Shown: positions 1-7,745 of the stretch, in pieces
How the letters are laid out: each line of letters starts with the position of its first letter
Numbering within the stretch: position 1 is the first letter of the stretch
Origin: Rhodospirillales bacterium
GTDB taxonomy: Bacteria; Pseudomonadota; Alphaproteobacteria; Rhodospirillales; Magnetospirillaceae
NCBI GenBank assembly: GCA_019455065.1
Contig: JACFNC010000018.1
Coordinates: forward strand, 27,961 to 91,960
Reading direction: 5' to 3'
Length of the DNA stretch: 64,000 nt
Translations under genes and position numbers: made by a program
The notes under the pieces: model-generated
Seen by the model: only the letters and a program-made list of their open reading frames with translations
Database searches by the model: none
What the model was told of the DNA's origin: nothing

Positions 1-132
1 CGCGGGGCGAGAGGGCGACTCGTTGTAATGCTGGACCGCCTTCACCCCGTAGGCGATGGCGTCGGGCACACCGCAGGCGGCGAGAAAGGCGGTCGATGCG
101 AGGACTGCGATGCTGGTCAGCGGCTTAGGCAA
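1..132 (-). CDS. Small lipoprotein, N-terminal part (cut by window edge)
   Basis: The frame is open from a TTG codon at 132 to the first base of the window, giving 44 residues without a stop. It begins with a short basic segment and a hydrophobic stretch, then a lipobox reading L-A-A-C near residue 20, so the mature protein would be lipid-anchored in the envelope. After the cysteine the visible part reads GVPDAIAYGVKAVQHYN. The function is not recognisable. The TTG start is inferred from the position of the signal peptide; an in-frame GTG lies further upstream, and no strong ribosome binding site is visible. The C-terminus lies outside the window. Confidence 0.5.
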   Translation of the reverse strand, partial: MPKPLTSIAVLASTAFLAACGVPDAIAYGVKAVQHYNESPSRPA

Positions 133-195
133 TGCACACCCACTTGTCGGTCGGCGCGGCCACACTCGGCCATCGCTCATGTTGGAAACCCCGCT

Positions 196-223
196 CCCGC
201 GGCGAAGCTACCTTCGCCGCGGG
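196..223. terminator. Perfect 12-bp hairpin with 4-nt loop
   Basis: CCCGCGGCGAAG (196-207) pairs perfectly with CTTCGCCGCGGG (212-223) around a CTAC loop. It lies between two minus-strand genes, downstream of the PepSY gene. There is no T-run on either side, so it is either a U-tract-independent terminator or a transcript-stabilising stem. Confidence 0.5.
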
Positions 224-246
224 ACCGAGGCAAGCGGGCGACGGAA

Positions 247-281
247 GCAGCGGCCGGCCGGGAGGCATGGCCGGCCGCTGC
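247..281. terminator. Perfect 13-bp hairpin just after the PepSY gene
   Basis: GCAGCGGCCGGCC (247-259) pairs perfectly with GGCCGGCCGCTGC (269-281), loop of nine bases. It starts 8 bases after the PepSY stop codon on the minus strand and is followed by the second stem at 196-223. Its position supports a 3' end or stability role; no U-tract is present. Confidence 0.55.
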
Positions 282-288
282 CACGGTG

Positions 289-765
289 TCAGCGATGCTC
301 CCGGGTGCGAACCGCCCCGGTTTCGGCATCCACCGTGAACTTCGCCGCCACCCCGGCATCGTCGCGCGCGACGACGCGCCACACACCGTCGCGATGCTTG
401 AACTTCACCACATCCCAGTGCCCTTCCATAGCCACCGCCTGAATTGCATCGGCTGCGCCGATCTTTGGAGCGGGAGACCGGTCCGCGCGCCGCCGGTCGG
501 AGTCGGTGGCCGGCCGAGCTTCCCCGGTGCGCGCATCCACAGCGACCTTGACGAGCGCCCCGTCCGGCCGCCGCAGGCGCGCCTCGTAGGCGCCGTCCTC
601 GAACTCCAGGCCGCGCAGGTCGTGGCCTTCGCCGACCAGTTGATACGCGACATAGGTTGGCGGCAGCGCGTCGGCGGGCACCTTGTCAGAGGCCTGCAGG
701 GCCAACGGGGCAATCGCGATACCGATCGCGGAGGCGGCGGCGAGCGTGATGGCTGTCTTTTTCAT
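289..765 (-). CDS. PepSY-domain periplasmic protein
   Basis: This 158-residue protein starts with a typical Sec signal peptide (MKKTAITLAAASAIG, cleavage after LALQA). The mature part has two similar segments of the PepSY type, each ending in a sheet pattern such as VKVAVDARTGEA and AKFTVDAETGAV. PepSY proteins are small periplasmic modules, often encoded next to two-component systems or cytochromes. An ATG 13 codons upstream is possible, but this start leaves the signal peptide at the N-terminus. The gene is transcribed away from the diheme cytochrome at 999, and the shared upstream region carries TTCA dyads. No two-component pair is next to it here. Its precise role is unknown. Confidence 0.8.
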   Translation of the reverse strand: MKKTAITLAAASAIGIAIAPLALQASDKVPADALPPTYVAYQLVGEGHDLRGLEFEDGAYEARLRRPDGALVKVAVDARTGEARPATDSDRRRADRSPAPKIGAADAIQAVAMEGHWDVVKFKHRDGVWRVVARDDAGVAAKFTVDAETGAVRTREHR

Positions 766-828
766 CGGGTGATCTCCAATCAATATGAGCGTTGGACGGA
801 TCATGCCGCACGTCGTTTCAACCTGGTC

Positions 829-854
829 TGAACGTCACGTTCACCAAACGTTCA
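829..854. promoter_or_regulatory. TGAACGT dyad plus third half-site
   Basis: TGAACGT-C-ACGTTCA (829-843) is a perfect 7+1+7 dyad. A further copy of ACGTTCA lies at 848-854, exactly 11 bases, or about one helix turn, after the second arm. It sits between the divergent PepSY and cytochrome genes, so it is a candidate operator for either or both. The regulator is not known. Confidence 0.5.
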
Positions 855-892
855 GCACCCTGTCGCCCGCATCGGCGGAACATAAACGGCGC

Positions 893-909
893 CTGAACGG
901 ACCATTCAG
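893..909. promoter_or_regulatory. CTGAA/TTCAG imperfect dyad
   Basis: CTGAACGG-A-CCATTCAG is an 8+1+8 inverted repeat with one mismatch. It resembles the dyad at 829-843 (shared TGAAC/TTCA arms) and lies in the same divergent intergenic region about 90 bases before the cytochrome start. It may be a second binding site for the same regulator. Confidence 0.4.
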
Positions 910-998
910 CTTAGGTTCCACCCGACATCCCTAACTTTTGGATAACGGAGCCCGATGGGGAGTCGGCCGCCGTGAAACCACTCTAAAGGGGGATCCAC

Positions 999-1946
999 AT
1001 GCACAGCTTTTCTCGCGCCAGCGCCGGGGCGGCGCTTCTTCTCGCGCTCGGCTCCAGCCAGGCCGCGGCCGTCGACTGGTCGAGCGTTTCGCCCAAGACC
1101 GTCACCTTGTTCTATCCCGGCCAAGCCTCATGGGAGTGGGTGCTGACGCCGTCCGACCATAGCGGAGCCCAGCGTTTCCGCGAGGGCAAGAACTGCAAAC
1201 AATGCCACTCCGGCGAAGAACGCGAGATGGGGCAACGGATCGTGACCGGACAGAAACTCGAGCCGCGCCCCATTGCCGGCAAGCGCGGCAGCATTCCCGT
1301 CGACGTCCGGTTCGCCCGCGATGCCGAACGCCTATTTGTGCGGCTCGAATGGCCGGAAGCCCAACCGTCGGAGGCCCCCCGGATGAATCCGGCGGCTGCC
1401 AAGGTGACCATGATGCTCAGCGACGCCACGGTGGTGGAAGCCACCCGCGCCGGCTGCTGGAGCGTCTGCCATGACGACGCCGCCGACATGGCGAGCGCCG
1501 CCCCCGGCAGCACACGTCACAAGTACCTGCCCAAGTCGCGGCAAGCCCTGTCGCGCAGCGGCGGCGGGGACGCCCTGAAACCCGCCCAGGAACTGGAACG
1601 CCTGGCGGCGTCCGGGATGTTCCTCGAATACTGGCAGGCCCGCCTTGCCCACAACGCGCCAGCCGTCACCGCCGATGGATACATTTTCGCGGACCACGAG
1701 GAGAAAGTCGTCGGACCGCTGGCCAGTGCCGAAGCCAACTTCGAAAACGGGCGTTGGATCGTCGTCCTCAGCCGCAAGCTCGCGGTCGGCAGCCCCACGC
1801 ACAAGGACATCGTGCCCGGCAAGGTCTTCAACGTCGGCTTCGCCATTCACGACGATTATGCCGACCATCGTTTCCATCACGTCTCGCTCGAGCACACGCT
1901 CAGCCTCGACCCAGGAGCGGCCGACTTCGTACCTGCGGCGCAATGA
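999..1946 (+). CDS. Periplasmic diheme cytochrome c with ethylbenzene-dehydrogenase-type heme domain
   Basis: The 315-residue protein has a signal peptide (about residues 1-24) and two c-type heme sites, CKQCH at 66-70 and CWSVCH at 153-158. The region from about residue 95 to the C-terminus (VDVRFARDAERLFVRLEW and the later VFNVGFAIHDD segment) resembles the heme-binding domain of ethylbenzene dehydrogenase/DMSO-reductase gamma subunits. It should therefore be an exported electron carrier. A strong ribosome binding site (AAGGGGGA) precedes the ATG. No molybdoenzyme, NapC-type quinol dehydrogenase or cytochrome maturation gene is next to it, so its redox partner is unknown. It diverges from the PepSY gene. 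Confidence 0.8.
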   Translation: MHSFSRASAGAALLLALGSSQAAAVDWSSVSPKTVTLFYPGQASWEWVLTPSDHSGAQRFREGKNCKQCHSGEEREMGQRIVTGQKLEPRPIAGKRGSIPVDVRFARDAERLFVRLEWPEAQPSEAPRMNPAAAKVTMMLSDATVVEATRAGCWSVCHDDAADMASAAPGSTRHKYLPKSRQALSRSGGGDALKPAQELERLAASGMFLEYWQARLAHNAPAVTADGYIFADHEEKVVGPLASAEANFENGRWIVVLSRKLAVGSPTHKDIVPGKVFNVGFAIHDDYADHRFHHVSLEHTLSLDPGAADFVPAAQ

Positions 1947-1957
1947 GCGCTTTCGTC

Positions 1958-1984
1958 GGGCGGGAAGGCGCGTTCCTCCCGCCC
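1958..1984 (+). terminator. Hairpin after the cytochrome gene
   Basis: GGGCGGGA (1958-1965) pairs with TCCCGCCC (1977-1984) around an 11-base loop, 12 bases after the cytochrome stop codon. No T-run follows. Confidence 0.5.
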
Positions 1985-2083
1985 GCACTCCAACCAATGA
2001 GTTACCCCACAATTTGCGCGCGGCCTGTCTTCAGACATGGAGTTCGCCGCCCTTTATGAATTTGAAGAGGCAGTCACCGCGGG

Positions 2084-2284
2084 ATGCAGATGACGATCGA
2101 GATCGCACCGCGGCGAACGCAGAGCGTTTTCTGCCCGATCGTGGGTCGGAACGTCGAGCACGTCATCGTGACGTTGGACAGCGGCCTGATTCGCTGGTGC
2201 CAGTCCTGCTTCTACGTCCTCGACCTCGCGGAATGGGAGCGCCACTGCGGCGCCGCAAAAAAAACAAAAGGCGAGAAGGATTAG
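2084..2284 (+). CDS. Small cysteine-containing protein, possible zinc ribbon
   Basis: This short frame (66 residues) has cysteines at C17 (FCPIVG), C39 and C42 (WCQSC) and C55 (RHC), a spacing that could bind one metal ion, and a lysine-rich tail. I do not recognise the family. No good ribosome binding site is visible; a second ATG two codons later is equally possible. A strong hairpin begins at its stop codon, which supports expression as a gene. It could instead be a non-coding stretch. Confidence 0.45.
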   Translation: MQMTIEIAPRRTQSVFCPIVGRNVEHVIVTLDSGLIRWCQSCFYVLDLAEWERHCGAAKKTKGEKD

Positions 2285-2326
2285 GCGCGCCCCGCCGCCG
2301 GATGCGAACGGGCGGCGAGGCGCGCC
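2284..2326. terminator. Bidirectional hairpin between convergent genes
   Basis: GGCGCGCC (2284-2291) pairs with GGCGCGCC (2319-2326), and the inner CGCCGCC pairs with GGCGGCG with one mismatch between the two stems. It lies exactly between the end of the small plus-strand gene (2284) and the end of the minus-strand gene (2334). Confidence 0.6.
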
Positions 2327-2333
2327 GATCCGG

Positions 2334-2534
2334 CTAGAACGGAAAGGCTTTCGGACCAGCGAGCATCCGGCGGGCGATGTTCATCACGTTCGCGATGCGC
2401 GCCTCGTCATTGCCTTGTGACACGGCCAGCCAGCCCTTGACGGACTCTTCGTTGACCGGCTTGCCCTGCGCCGTCAGGCCGAGAATGGCCTCGACGGCGA
2501 ACATGAAGGGTGGTGGTTCGCGACCTCCAGACAT
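2334..2534 (-). CDS. Small hypothetical protein downstream of methylmalonyl-CoA mutase
   Basis: This 66-residue protein has no signal peptide. It contains a helical core (FMFAVEAILGLTAQGK, then VNEESVKGWLAVSQG) and a C-terminal helix (ARIANVMNIARRML). A GAGAGGG ribosome binding site precedes the ATG. It follows scpA on the same strand after a 148-base spacer with three strong hairpins, so it may be separately controlled at the RNA level. I do not recognise the family, and link to mutase function is only by position. Confidence 0.6.
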   Translation of the reverse strand: MSGGREPPPFMFAVEAILGLTAQGKPVNEESVKGWLAVSQGNDEARIANVMNIARRMLAGPKAFPF

Positions 2535-2571
2535 GCGTTTTCCCTCTCTCACTGCTTCTGGGTTGTTGGGA

Positions 2572-2598
2572 GCCTCATGCCCGCACGGGCCATGAGGC
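2572..2598. repeat. Long hairpin upstream of the 66-residue gene
   Basis: GCCTCATGCCCG (2572-2583) pairs with CGGGC-ATGAGGC (86-98 of the same block) around a 2-base loop with a single bulged C at 2591. It is the last of three consecutive hairpins between scpA and the small downstream gene, and lies about 40 bases before that gene's start codon. Confidence 0.5.
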
Positions 2599-2602
2599 GG
2601 CT

Positions 2603-2621
2603 GAGGCGGATGCGCCGCCTC
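2603..2621. terminator. GAGGCGG/CCGCCTC hairpin in the scpA 3' region
   Basis: GAGGCGG (2603-2609) pairs with CCGCCTC (2615-2621) around a 5-base loop. A TTTT run follows on the plus strand only, so as a classical terminator it would read in the direction opposite to scpA. On the scpA transcript it is a stem without a U-tract. Confidence 0.4.
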
Positions 2622-2627
2622 GTTTTC

Positions 2628-2644
2628 CCGGCCTCGAGGGCCGG
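2628..2644 (-). terminator. CCGGCC/GGCCGG hairpin after scpA
   Basis: CCGGCC (2628-2633) and GGCCGG (2639-2644) form a 6-bp stem with a 5-base loop about 40 bases after the scpA stop. It is the first of three hairpins on the transcript and may protect or end the scpA message. Confidence 0.4.
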
Positions 2645-2682
2645 TTTCGTTTCCCCCGCCGCAGGCCGGCAAGGGAACGATT

Positions 2683-4833
2683 CTAGGCCGCCCTGCGGTG
2701 ACTGCGCAGTATTTCGAGTATCTCGGCCGCCGCGGCGGGAATGTTGGTGCCGGGCCCATAGATGGCGGCAACGCCCGCGGTCTTCAGGAAATCGTAGTCC
2801 TGCTGCGGGATCACCCCGCCGCATACAACCATGATGTCGTCACCGCCGAGCTTTCGGATTTCCTCGATCATCTCGGGAACCAGAGTCTTGTGCCCGGCCG
2901 CCTGGCTGGACACGCCGACGACGTGGACGTCGTTCTCTATGGCCTGCCGGGCCGCCTCGGCGGGGGTCTGGAAAAGCGGCCCGACGTCGACGTCGAAACC
3001 GATGTCCGCGAAAGCGGTGGCGATCACCTTGGCGCCGCGGTCGTGGCCGTCCTGGCCCATCTTGACCACCAGCATGCGCGGCCGGCGGCCCTCCTCGGCG
3101 GCGAAGGTGTCGATGTCCTTCCTGATGCGGGCAAAGCCCTCGTCCCCTTCGTACACGGCTCCATACACTCCCGAGATGGAACGGATTTCGGCGCGGTGGC
3201 GGGTGAACACGGCCTCCAGCGCGTCGGAGATCTCGCCAACCGTGGCGCGCGCCCGGGTGGCCTCGATCGCCAGCGCCAGCAGATTGCCCTGGCCGCTGCG
3301 CGCCGCCTGGGTGAGCGCGGCCAGCGCGGCGGCGCACCTGCCCTCGTCGCGGGAGGCGCGCACGCGCTCGATGCGGGCGATCTGCTGCTCGCGGACCTTG
3401 CGGTTGTCGACCTCGAGGATGTTGATCTTTTCGTCGGTGTTGGGGCGATACTTGTTGACGCCGACGATCGTCTCCTCGCCGCGGTCGATGCGGGCCTGGC
3501 GACGCGCCGCCGCCTCCTCGATTCGCATTTTCGGCATTCCCGAGGCGACGGCCTTGGTCATGCCGCCCAGCGCCTCGACCTCCTGGATCAGCTTCCATGC
3601 CTCCTCCGCCAGACTGGCGGTCAGGCTTTCGACGTAGTAGCTGCCGCCCAACGGATCGACCACGCGCGGGATGCCGCTTTCCTCGGCGATGATGAGTTGG
3701 GTGTTGCGGGCGATGCGGGCCGAGAAGGGGGTCGGCAGGGCGATCGCCTCGTCCAGGGCGTTGGTGTGCAGGCTCTGGGTGCCGCCCAGCACCGCCGCCA
3801 TCGCCTCGATGGTGGTGCGGATGACGTTGTTGTAGGGGTCCTGCTCGGTCAGCGACACGCCCGACGTCTGGCAGTGGGTGCGCAGCGCCATGCTCATCGG
3901 CTTCTGCGGGTCGAACTGTGCGATCATCTTCGCCCACAGCAGCCGGGCGGCGCGAAGCTTGGCGACCTCCATGAAGAAGTTCATGCCGATGGCGAAGAAG
4001 AACGACAGCCGCGGCGCGAACTCGTCGATCTTCAGTCCCCGCGCCAGGGCGTAGCGCACGTATTCGAGGCCGTCGGCCAGGGTGAAGGCCAATTCCTGAA
4101 CCTGGGTCGCCCCCGCCTCCTGCATGTGATAGCCGGAGATCGAGATCGAATTGAACTTGGGCATGTGCCGCGCCGTGTACTCGATGATGTCGGCGACGAT
4201 GCGCATCGAGGGCTCGGGCGGGTAGATGTAGGTGTTGCGGACCATGAACTCCTTCAGGATGTCGTTCTGGATGGTCCCCGCCAGCAATTCCTGGGGCACG
4301 CCCTGCTCCTCGGCGGCGACGATGTATCCGGCCAGCACCGGCAGCACCGCGCCGTTCATGGTCATCGACACGCTCATGCGGTCGAGCGGTATGCCGTCGA
4401 ACAAAATCTTCATGTCCTCGACGGAATCGATCGCCACCCCGGCCTTGCCGACGTCACCGACCACGCGGGGGTGATCGGAATCGTATCCCCGGTGCGTGGC
4501 GAGGTCGAAGGCCACCGACAGGCCCATCTGCCCGGCCGCCAGATTGGCGCGGTAGAAGGCGTTCGATTCCTCGGCCGTCGAGAAACCGGCGTACTGCCGA
4601 ACGGTCCACGGCCGGTGCGCGTACATGGTGGCGCGCGGCCCGCGCAGGAACGGAGGAAAACCGGGAAGGGATTCCAGGTGCTGGAGATCTTCCAGGTCGC
4701 GGGCCGTGTACAACGGCTTCACGGCAATGCCTTCGGGGGTGTTCCAGACCAGCGTGTCGGGCGAGGCGCCTTTAAGGTCTTTGGCGGCCAGGGCCTGCCA
4801 GTCGGCCAGCGTCTTCTTGGAAAACTCCGTCAT
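2683..4833 (-). CDS. scpA: Methylmalonyl-CoA mutase, B12-dependent, catalytic chain
   Basis: The enzyme interconverts (R)-methylmalonyl-CoA and succinyl-CoA using adenosylcobalamin, in propionyl-CoA and ethylmalonyl-CoA metabolism in the cytoplasm. The 716-residue protein has the full length of the catalytic chain: an N-terminal TIM-barrel substrate domain and a C-terminal cobalamin domain with the base-off ligand motif D595-G-H597-D-R-G. The start at 4833 follows a GAGGAG site; an upstream in-frame ATG at 4896 is less likely. No small (MutA-type) subunit lies beside it, so it is probably homodimeric. A MeaB GTPase, the usual chaperone of this enzyme, is encoded at 16359, and cobalamin genes lie at 30-37 kb. 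Confidence 0.96.
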   Translation of the reverse strand: MTEFSKKTLADWQALAAKDLKGASPDTLVWNTPEGIAVKPLYTARDLEDLQHLESLPGFPPFLRGPRATMYAHRPWTVRQYAGFSTAEESNAFYRANLAAGQMGLSVAFDLATHRGYDSDHPRVVGDVGKAGVAIDSVEDMKILFDGIPLDRMSVSMTMNGAVLPVLAGYIVAAEEQGVPQELLAGTIQNDILKEFMVRNTYIYPPEPSMRIVADIIEYTARHMPKFNSISISGYHMQEAGATQVQELAFTLADGLEYVRYALARGLKIDEFAPRLSFFFAIGMNFFMEVAKLRAARLLWAKMIAQFDPQKPMSMALRTHCQTSGVSLTEQDPYNNVIRTTIEAMAAVLGGTQSLHTNALDEAIALPTPFSARIARNTQLIIAEESGIPRVVDPLGGSYYVESLTASLAEEAWKLIQEVEALGGMTKAVASGMPKMRIEEAAARRQARIDRGEETIVGVNKYRPNTDEKINILEVDNRKVREQQIARIERVRASRDEGRCAAALAALTQAARSGQGNLLALAIEATRARATVGEISDALEAVFTRHRAEIRSISGVYGAVYEGDEGFARIRKDIDTFAAEEGRRPRMLVVKMGQDGHDRGAKVIATAFADIGFDVDVGPLFQTPAEAARQAIENDVHVVGVSSQAAGHKTLVPEMIEEIRKLGGDDIMVVCGGVIPQQDYDFLKTAGVAAIYGPGTNIPAAAAEILEILRSHRRAA

Positions 4834-4997
4834 CCTCGCATCTCCTCGACCCCCGAGAGGGGCGGAGTATAGCTTGTGCAGTTGCGAACTGTCCATGCGG
4901 GGAGGCGCCGGGCAGCCATTCGTGGCGGGAAACCGCCGTACAGGCGCCGTTCAGGAAGGATGGTCTAGGAAGGAGCACCGCCAACGAGAGGGAGCTT

Positions 4998-5558
4998 ATG
5001 ATGCTACGCAACACCGCCGATCGCTACGGCGTTCCCGCCAAGCTGCTGCACTGGGGCGTGGCTTTGCTGATCTTCGGACTGTTCTTCATGGGCATCTGGA
5101 TGCACGAGTTGCCCCGCAATGAATTCAAGGGCGCCATGTACGACCTCCACAAGTCGTTTGGCGTGCTGGTCATTCTGCTGGTGGCCGCGCGCCTGGCGTG
5201 GCGAGCCGGCAACCCGGCGCCGCAGGCGCTGGCCACCACGTCGCCCGGCCAACGGGCGCTGGCCCTGTGGGCGCATCGGTTCCTTTATCTGCTGATGATC
5301 GCCGTTCCGGTGGTCGGCGTGCTGATGTCGCAGACTGGCGGGCATCCGGTTTCCTTGTTCGGTGGTTTCACGCTGCCGAACCTCATGGGCAAGAACGAGT
5401 TGCTGCACGAGGGGCTGGAGGAAATGCACGAGGTGCTGTCCTTCATGCTCATCGGCTTGGTCATATTCCACGCCGCCGCCGCGCTGTGGCACCACCTCGT
5501 GCTCAAGGACGACGTACTGCGCCGCATGACGATGGGCAGGCCGCGCCGGTCCGCCTGA
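4998..5558 (+). CDS. cybB: Cytochrome b561 family protein
   Basis: This 186-residue inner-membrane protein has four hydrophobic helices and the conserved histidines of cytochrome b561: H18 in KLLHWG, H50 in YDLHKSFG, and later histidines in WAHRF and IFHAAAALWHH. Such proteins bind two b hemes and pass electrons between quinol and other carriers, including superoxide. An AGGGAG site precedes the ATG-ATG start, of which the first is chosen. It diverges from scpA across 164 bases. Confidence 0.9.
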   Translation: MMLRNTADRYGVPAKLLHWGVALLIFGLFFMGIWMHELPRNEFKGAMYDLHKSFGVLVILLVAARLAWRAGNPAPQALATTSPGQRALALWAHRFLYLLMIAVPVVGVLMSQTGGHPVSLFGGFTLPNLMGKNELLHEGLEEMHEVLSFMLIGLVIFHAAAALWHHLVLKDDVLRRMTMGRPRRSA

Positions 5559-5655
5559 ACTGGCTCCGACGAATGCGGCACGCCCTCCGTGCCGCATTGC
5601 CCTTTGACGGCGCGGCGGAGTTGGTCCATATCCCCGGGTGAAGGAGAACCGGGCG

Positions 5656-6513
5656 ATGAGCTACCTCGACCATATCCGCGCCTGCAACACCCACGATATG
5701 GCGCGCTACCGGCCCTTCAACGTTGCCGGCAAGCGGGTGGGCTGGGTCCGCCAGGACTTCGCGACCCATCTCGCCGCCTTCCCCAGGGTGTTTCGGGTGG
5801 AGGACGGCGACGTCGCGCTGGTCGAAACGCTGACCGATCCCGCCTCGCGCACGGCGGCGGTGCGCGAGGTGCTGGCGGCGCTGCACGTCGAGGGCGTGGT
5901 CAAGGCGCGCCGCGAGGAGGAGTACCCGGTCGCCACCGCCTTTTCCGAACCCGCCCTGTTCCATATCGACCGCGGCGCGGTCAGCTATTTCGGCGTCCGC
6001 GCCTACGGCATTCACGTCAACGGGTTCGTGCGCGACGGCTCGGGCCTCAAGCTGTGGATCGGCCGGCGCGCCAGGGACAAGGCGGTGGCCCCCGGCAAGC
6101 TCGACAACCTCGTCGCCGGTGGCCAGCCGGCCGGGCTGACCCTGGCGGAAAACCTGCGCAAGGAGGCCGCCGAGGAAGCGGCGATCCCTCCCGACCTTGC
6201 CGATCGGGCGGTGCCGGTGGGCGCCATCAGTTACCTGATGGAAAACCATCACGGCCTGAAGCCCGACGTAATGTTCTGCTTCGACCTCGAATTGCCGGCG
6301 GACTTCGTGCCCCGCAACACCGATGGCGAGATCGACGAATTCATGCTGCTGCCCATCGACGAGGTCGCGGCGCGGGTGCGCGACACCGACGACTTCAAGT
6401 TCAACGTCAACCTCGTCATCATCGATTTCCTGATCCGGCACGGCCTGCTCAGACCGGACGACGAGCCGGATTACGTGGCCATCGTGCACGGCCTGCGGCG
6501 CGGCAACCTGTAG
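5656..6513 (+). CDS. NUDIX hydrolase with DUF4743 N-terminal domain
   Basis: The 285-residue protein has an N-terminal DUF4743-type region (about 1-120) and a C-terminal Nudix fold. Its Nudix box is recognisable around AGLTLAENLRKEAAEEAAI (about residues 157-175), with the REXXEE-like core present as KEAAEE. Related proteins occur in eukaryotic thiamin-diphosphate-hydrolysing enzymes, so a nucleotide or thiamin diphosphate substrate is possible but not shown. An AAGGAG site 9 bases upstream fixes the ATG at 5656. It stands alone between the cytochrome and the lyase gene. Confidence 0.85.
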   Translation: MSYLDHIRACNTHDMARYRPFNVAGKRVGWVRQDFATHLAAFPRVFRVEDGDVALVETLTDPASRTAAVREVLAALHVEGVVKARREEEYPVATAFSEPALFHIDRGAVSYFGVRAYGIHVNGFVRDGSGLKLWIGRRARDKAVAPGKLDNLVAGGQPAGLTLAENLRKEAAEEAAIPPDLADRAVPVGAISYLMENHHGLKPDVMFCFDLELPADFVPRNTDGEIDEFMLLPIDEVAARVRDTDDFKFNVNLVIIDFLIRHGLLRPDDEPDYVAIVHGLRRGNL

Positions 6514-6600
6514 GCGCCTCCATCGGGTTTTGGCCTTGCGCCCCACGCTGCGCCGCAGCAAAATCGGCCCCCTCTTGCCGAATTGCGGAGTCGCGGTCCG

Positions 6601-7650
6601 ATGACGATGAAACCCCCGAGGAAATTCTTCGAGCCCCTGGCGATCGGTGCGCCCGCACCCTATCGCGAGCCGCCCGTGGCGCTGGAGCGGATGATCCATT
6701 TCTTCCCGCCCCACAACGAGAAGGTGCGCGCCAAGCTGCCCGAGCTGATCCGCCAGGTGGACGTGGTGCTGGGCAATCTCGAGGACGCCATTCCGGCAGA
6801 CGCCAAGGAAGCCGCGCGCAAGGGCTTCATCGAGGCGGCGCGCGCCAACGACTTCGGGACCACCGGCCTGTGGACGCGCGTCAACTGCCTGAACAGTCCG
6901 TGGTTTCTTGACGACGTCACCGAGATCGTGGCCGCGGCCGGCGACAAGCTGGACGTCATCATGTTGCCCAAGGTCGAGGGGCCTTGGGACATCCATTATC
7001 TCGACCAGCTTTTGGCGCAACTCGAGGCCCGCCACGGCGTCCGCAAGCCGATCATGATCCATGCCCTGCTGGAGACCGCGCTGGGGGTCGCCAACGTCGA
7101 GGCCATCGCCGGCGCCTCGCCGCGCATGCACGGCATGAGCCTGGGCCCGGCCGACCTCGCCGCCTCGCGCGGCATGAAGACGACGCGGGTCGGCGGCGGC
7201 CATCCCTTCTACGGCGTGCTCGAGGATGCCAAGGAGGGGCAGGCCTCGCGAATGCTGTTCCAGCAGGATCTGTGGCATTACACGATCGCCAAGATGGTCG
7301 ACGCCTGCGTCGCCAAGGGGATCAAGGCGTTCTACGGCCCGTTCGGCGACTTCTCCGACGACGCCGCCTGCGAGGCCCAGTTCCGCAACGCCTTCCTGCT
7401 GGGTTGCGTGGGCGCTTGGTCGCTGCATCCCAAGCAGATCGAGATCGCCAAGCGCGTGTTCAGCCCCGACGTGAACGAGGTGCTGTTCGCGAAGCGCATC
7501 CTCGAAGCCATGCCCGGCGGCACCGGCGCGGTCATGATCGACGGCAAGATGCAGGACGACGCCACCTGGAAGCAGGCCAAGGTCATGGTCGACCTTGCGA
7601 AGCGCGTCGCCGCCCGCGACCCCGAGATGGCAAAGGCCTACGGGTTGTAG
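6601..7650 (+). CDS. HpcH/HpaI-type CoA ester lyase, malyl-CoA/beta-methylmalyl-CoA lyase family
   Basis: This 349-residue protein belongs to the CitE/malyl-CoA lyase branch, which cleaves or forms C-C bonds in malyl-CoA or beta-methylmalyl-CoA with Mg2+. Family landmarks are [16 protein letters not shown] (acidic metal-binding region), [10 protein letters not shown] (CoA-phosphate arginine), [21 protein letters not shown] and [10 protein letters not shown]. With methylmalonyl-CoA mutase nearby it fits glyoxylate or ethylmalonyl-CoA metabolism. It is divergent from well-studied Mcl1 enzymes and about 30 residues longer, with an N-terminal extension, so the exact substrate is open. No clear ribosome binding site is seen before the ATG. 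Confidence 0.85.
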   Translation: MTMKPPRKFFEPLAIGAPAPYREPPVALERMIHFFPPHNEKVRAKLPELIRQVDVVLGNLEDAIPADAKEAARKGFIEAARANDFGTTGLWTRVNCLNSPWFLDDVTEIVAAAGDKLDVIMLPKVEGPWDIHYLDQLLAQLEARHGVRKPIMIHALLETALGVANVEAIAGASPRMHGMSLGPADLAASRGMKTTRVGGGHPFYGVLEDAKEGQASRMLFQQDLWHYTIAKMVDACVAKGIKAFYGPFGDFSDDAACEAQFRNAFLLGCVGAWSLHPKQIEIAKRVFSPDVNEVLFAKRILEAMPGGTGAVMIDGKMQDDATWKQAKVMVDLAKRVAARDPEMAKAYGL

Positions 7651-7663
7651 GAGGAGCGCGGCG

Positions 7664-7735
7664 TCGTCATTGCGAACCGAAGGCGAAGCAATCCAGGGCT
7701 GGATTGCTTCGTCGCCCTCGCTCCACGCGATGACA
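7664..7735. repeat. REP-like inverted repeat (GAAGCAATCC family)
   Basis: A 72-base element with an inner hairpin, CGAAGCAATCCA (7684-7695) and TGGATTGCTTCG (7700-7711), and imperfect inverted ends (CGTCATTGCG and CGCGATGACA). It lies between convergent genes. From memory, elements of this form, built around a TGGATTGCTTCG stem, are scattered through many alphaproteobacterial genomes. Only this one copy is seen in the window. Confidence 0.75.
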
Positions 7736-7745
7736 CCGTTCCCGC

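Noticed and set aside
2698..4872. Long open frame (724 residues) on the plus strand antisense to methylmalonyl-CoA mutase
   Set aside because: High-GC codon bias keeps the opposite strand free of stops. Composition (runs of R, H, G, V) and lack of a ribosome binding site mark it as a shadow of scpA.
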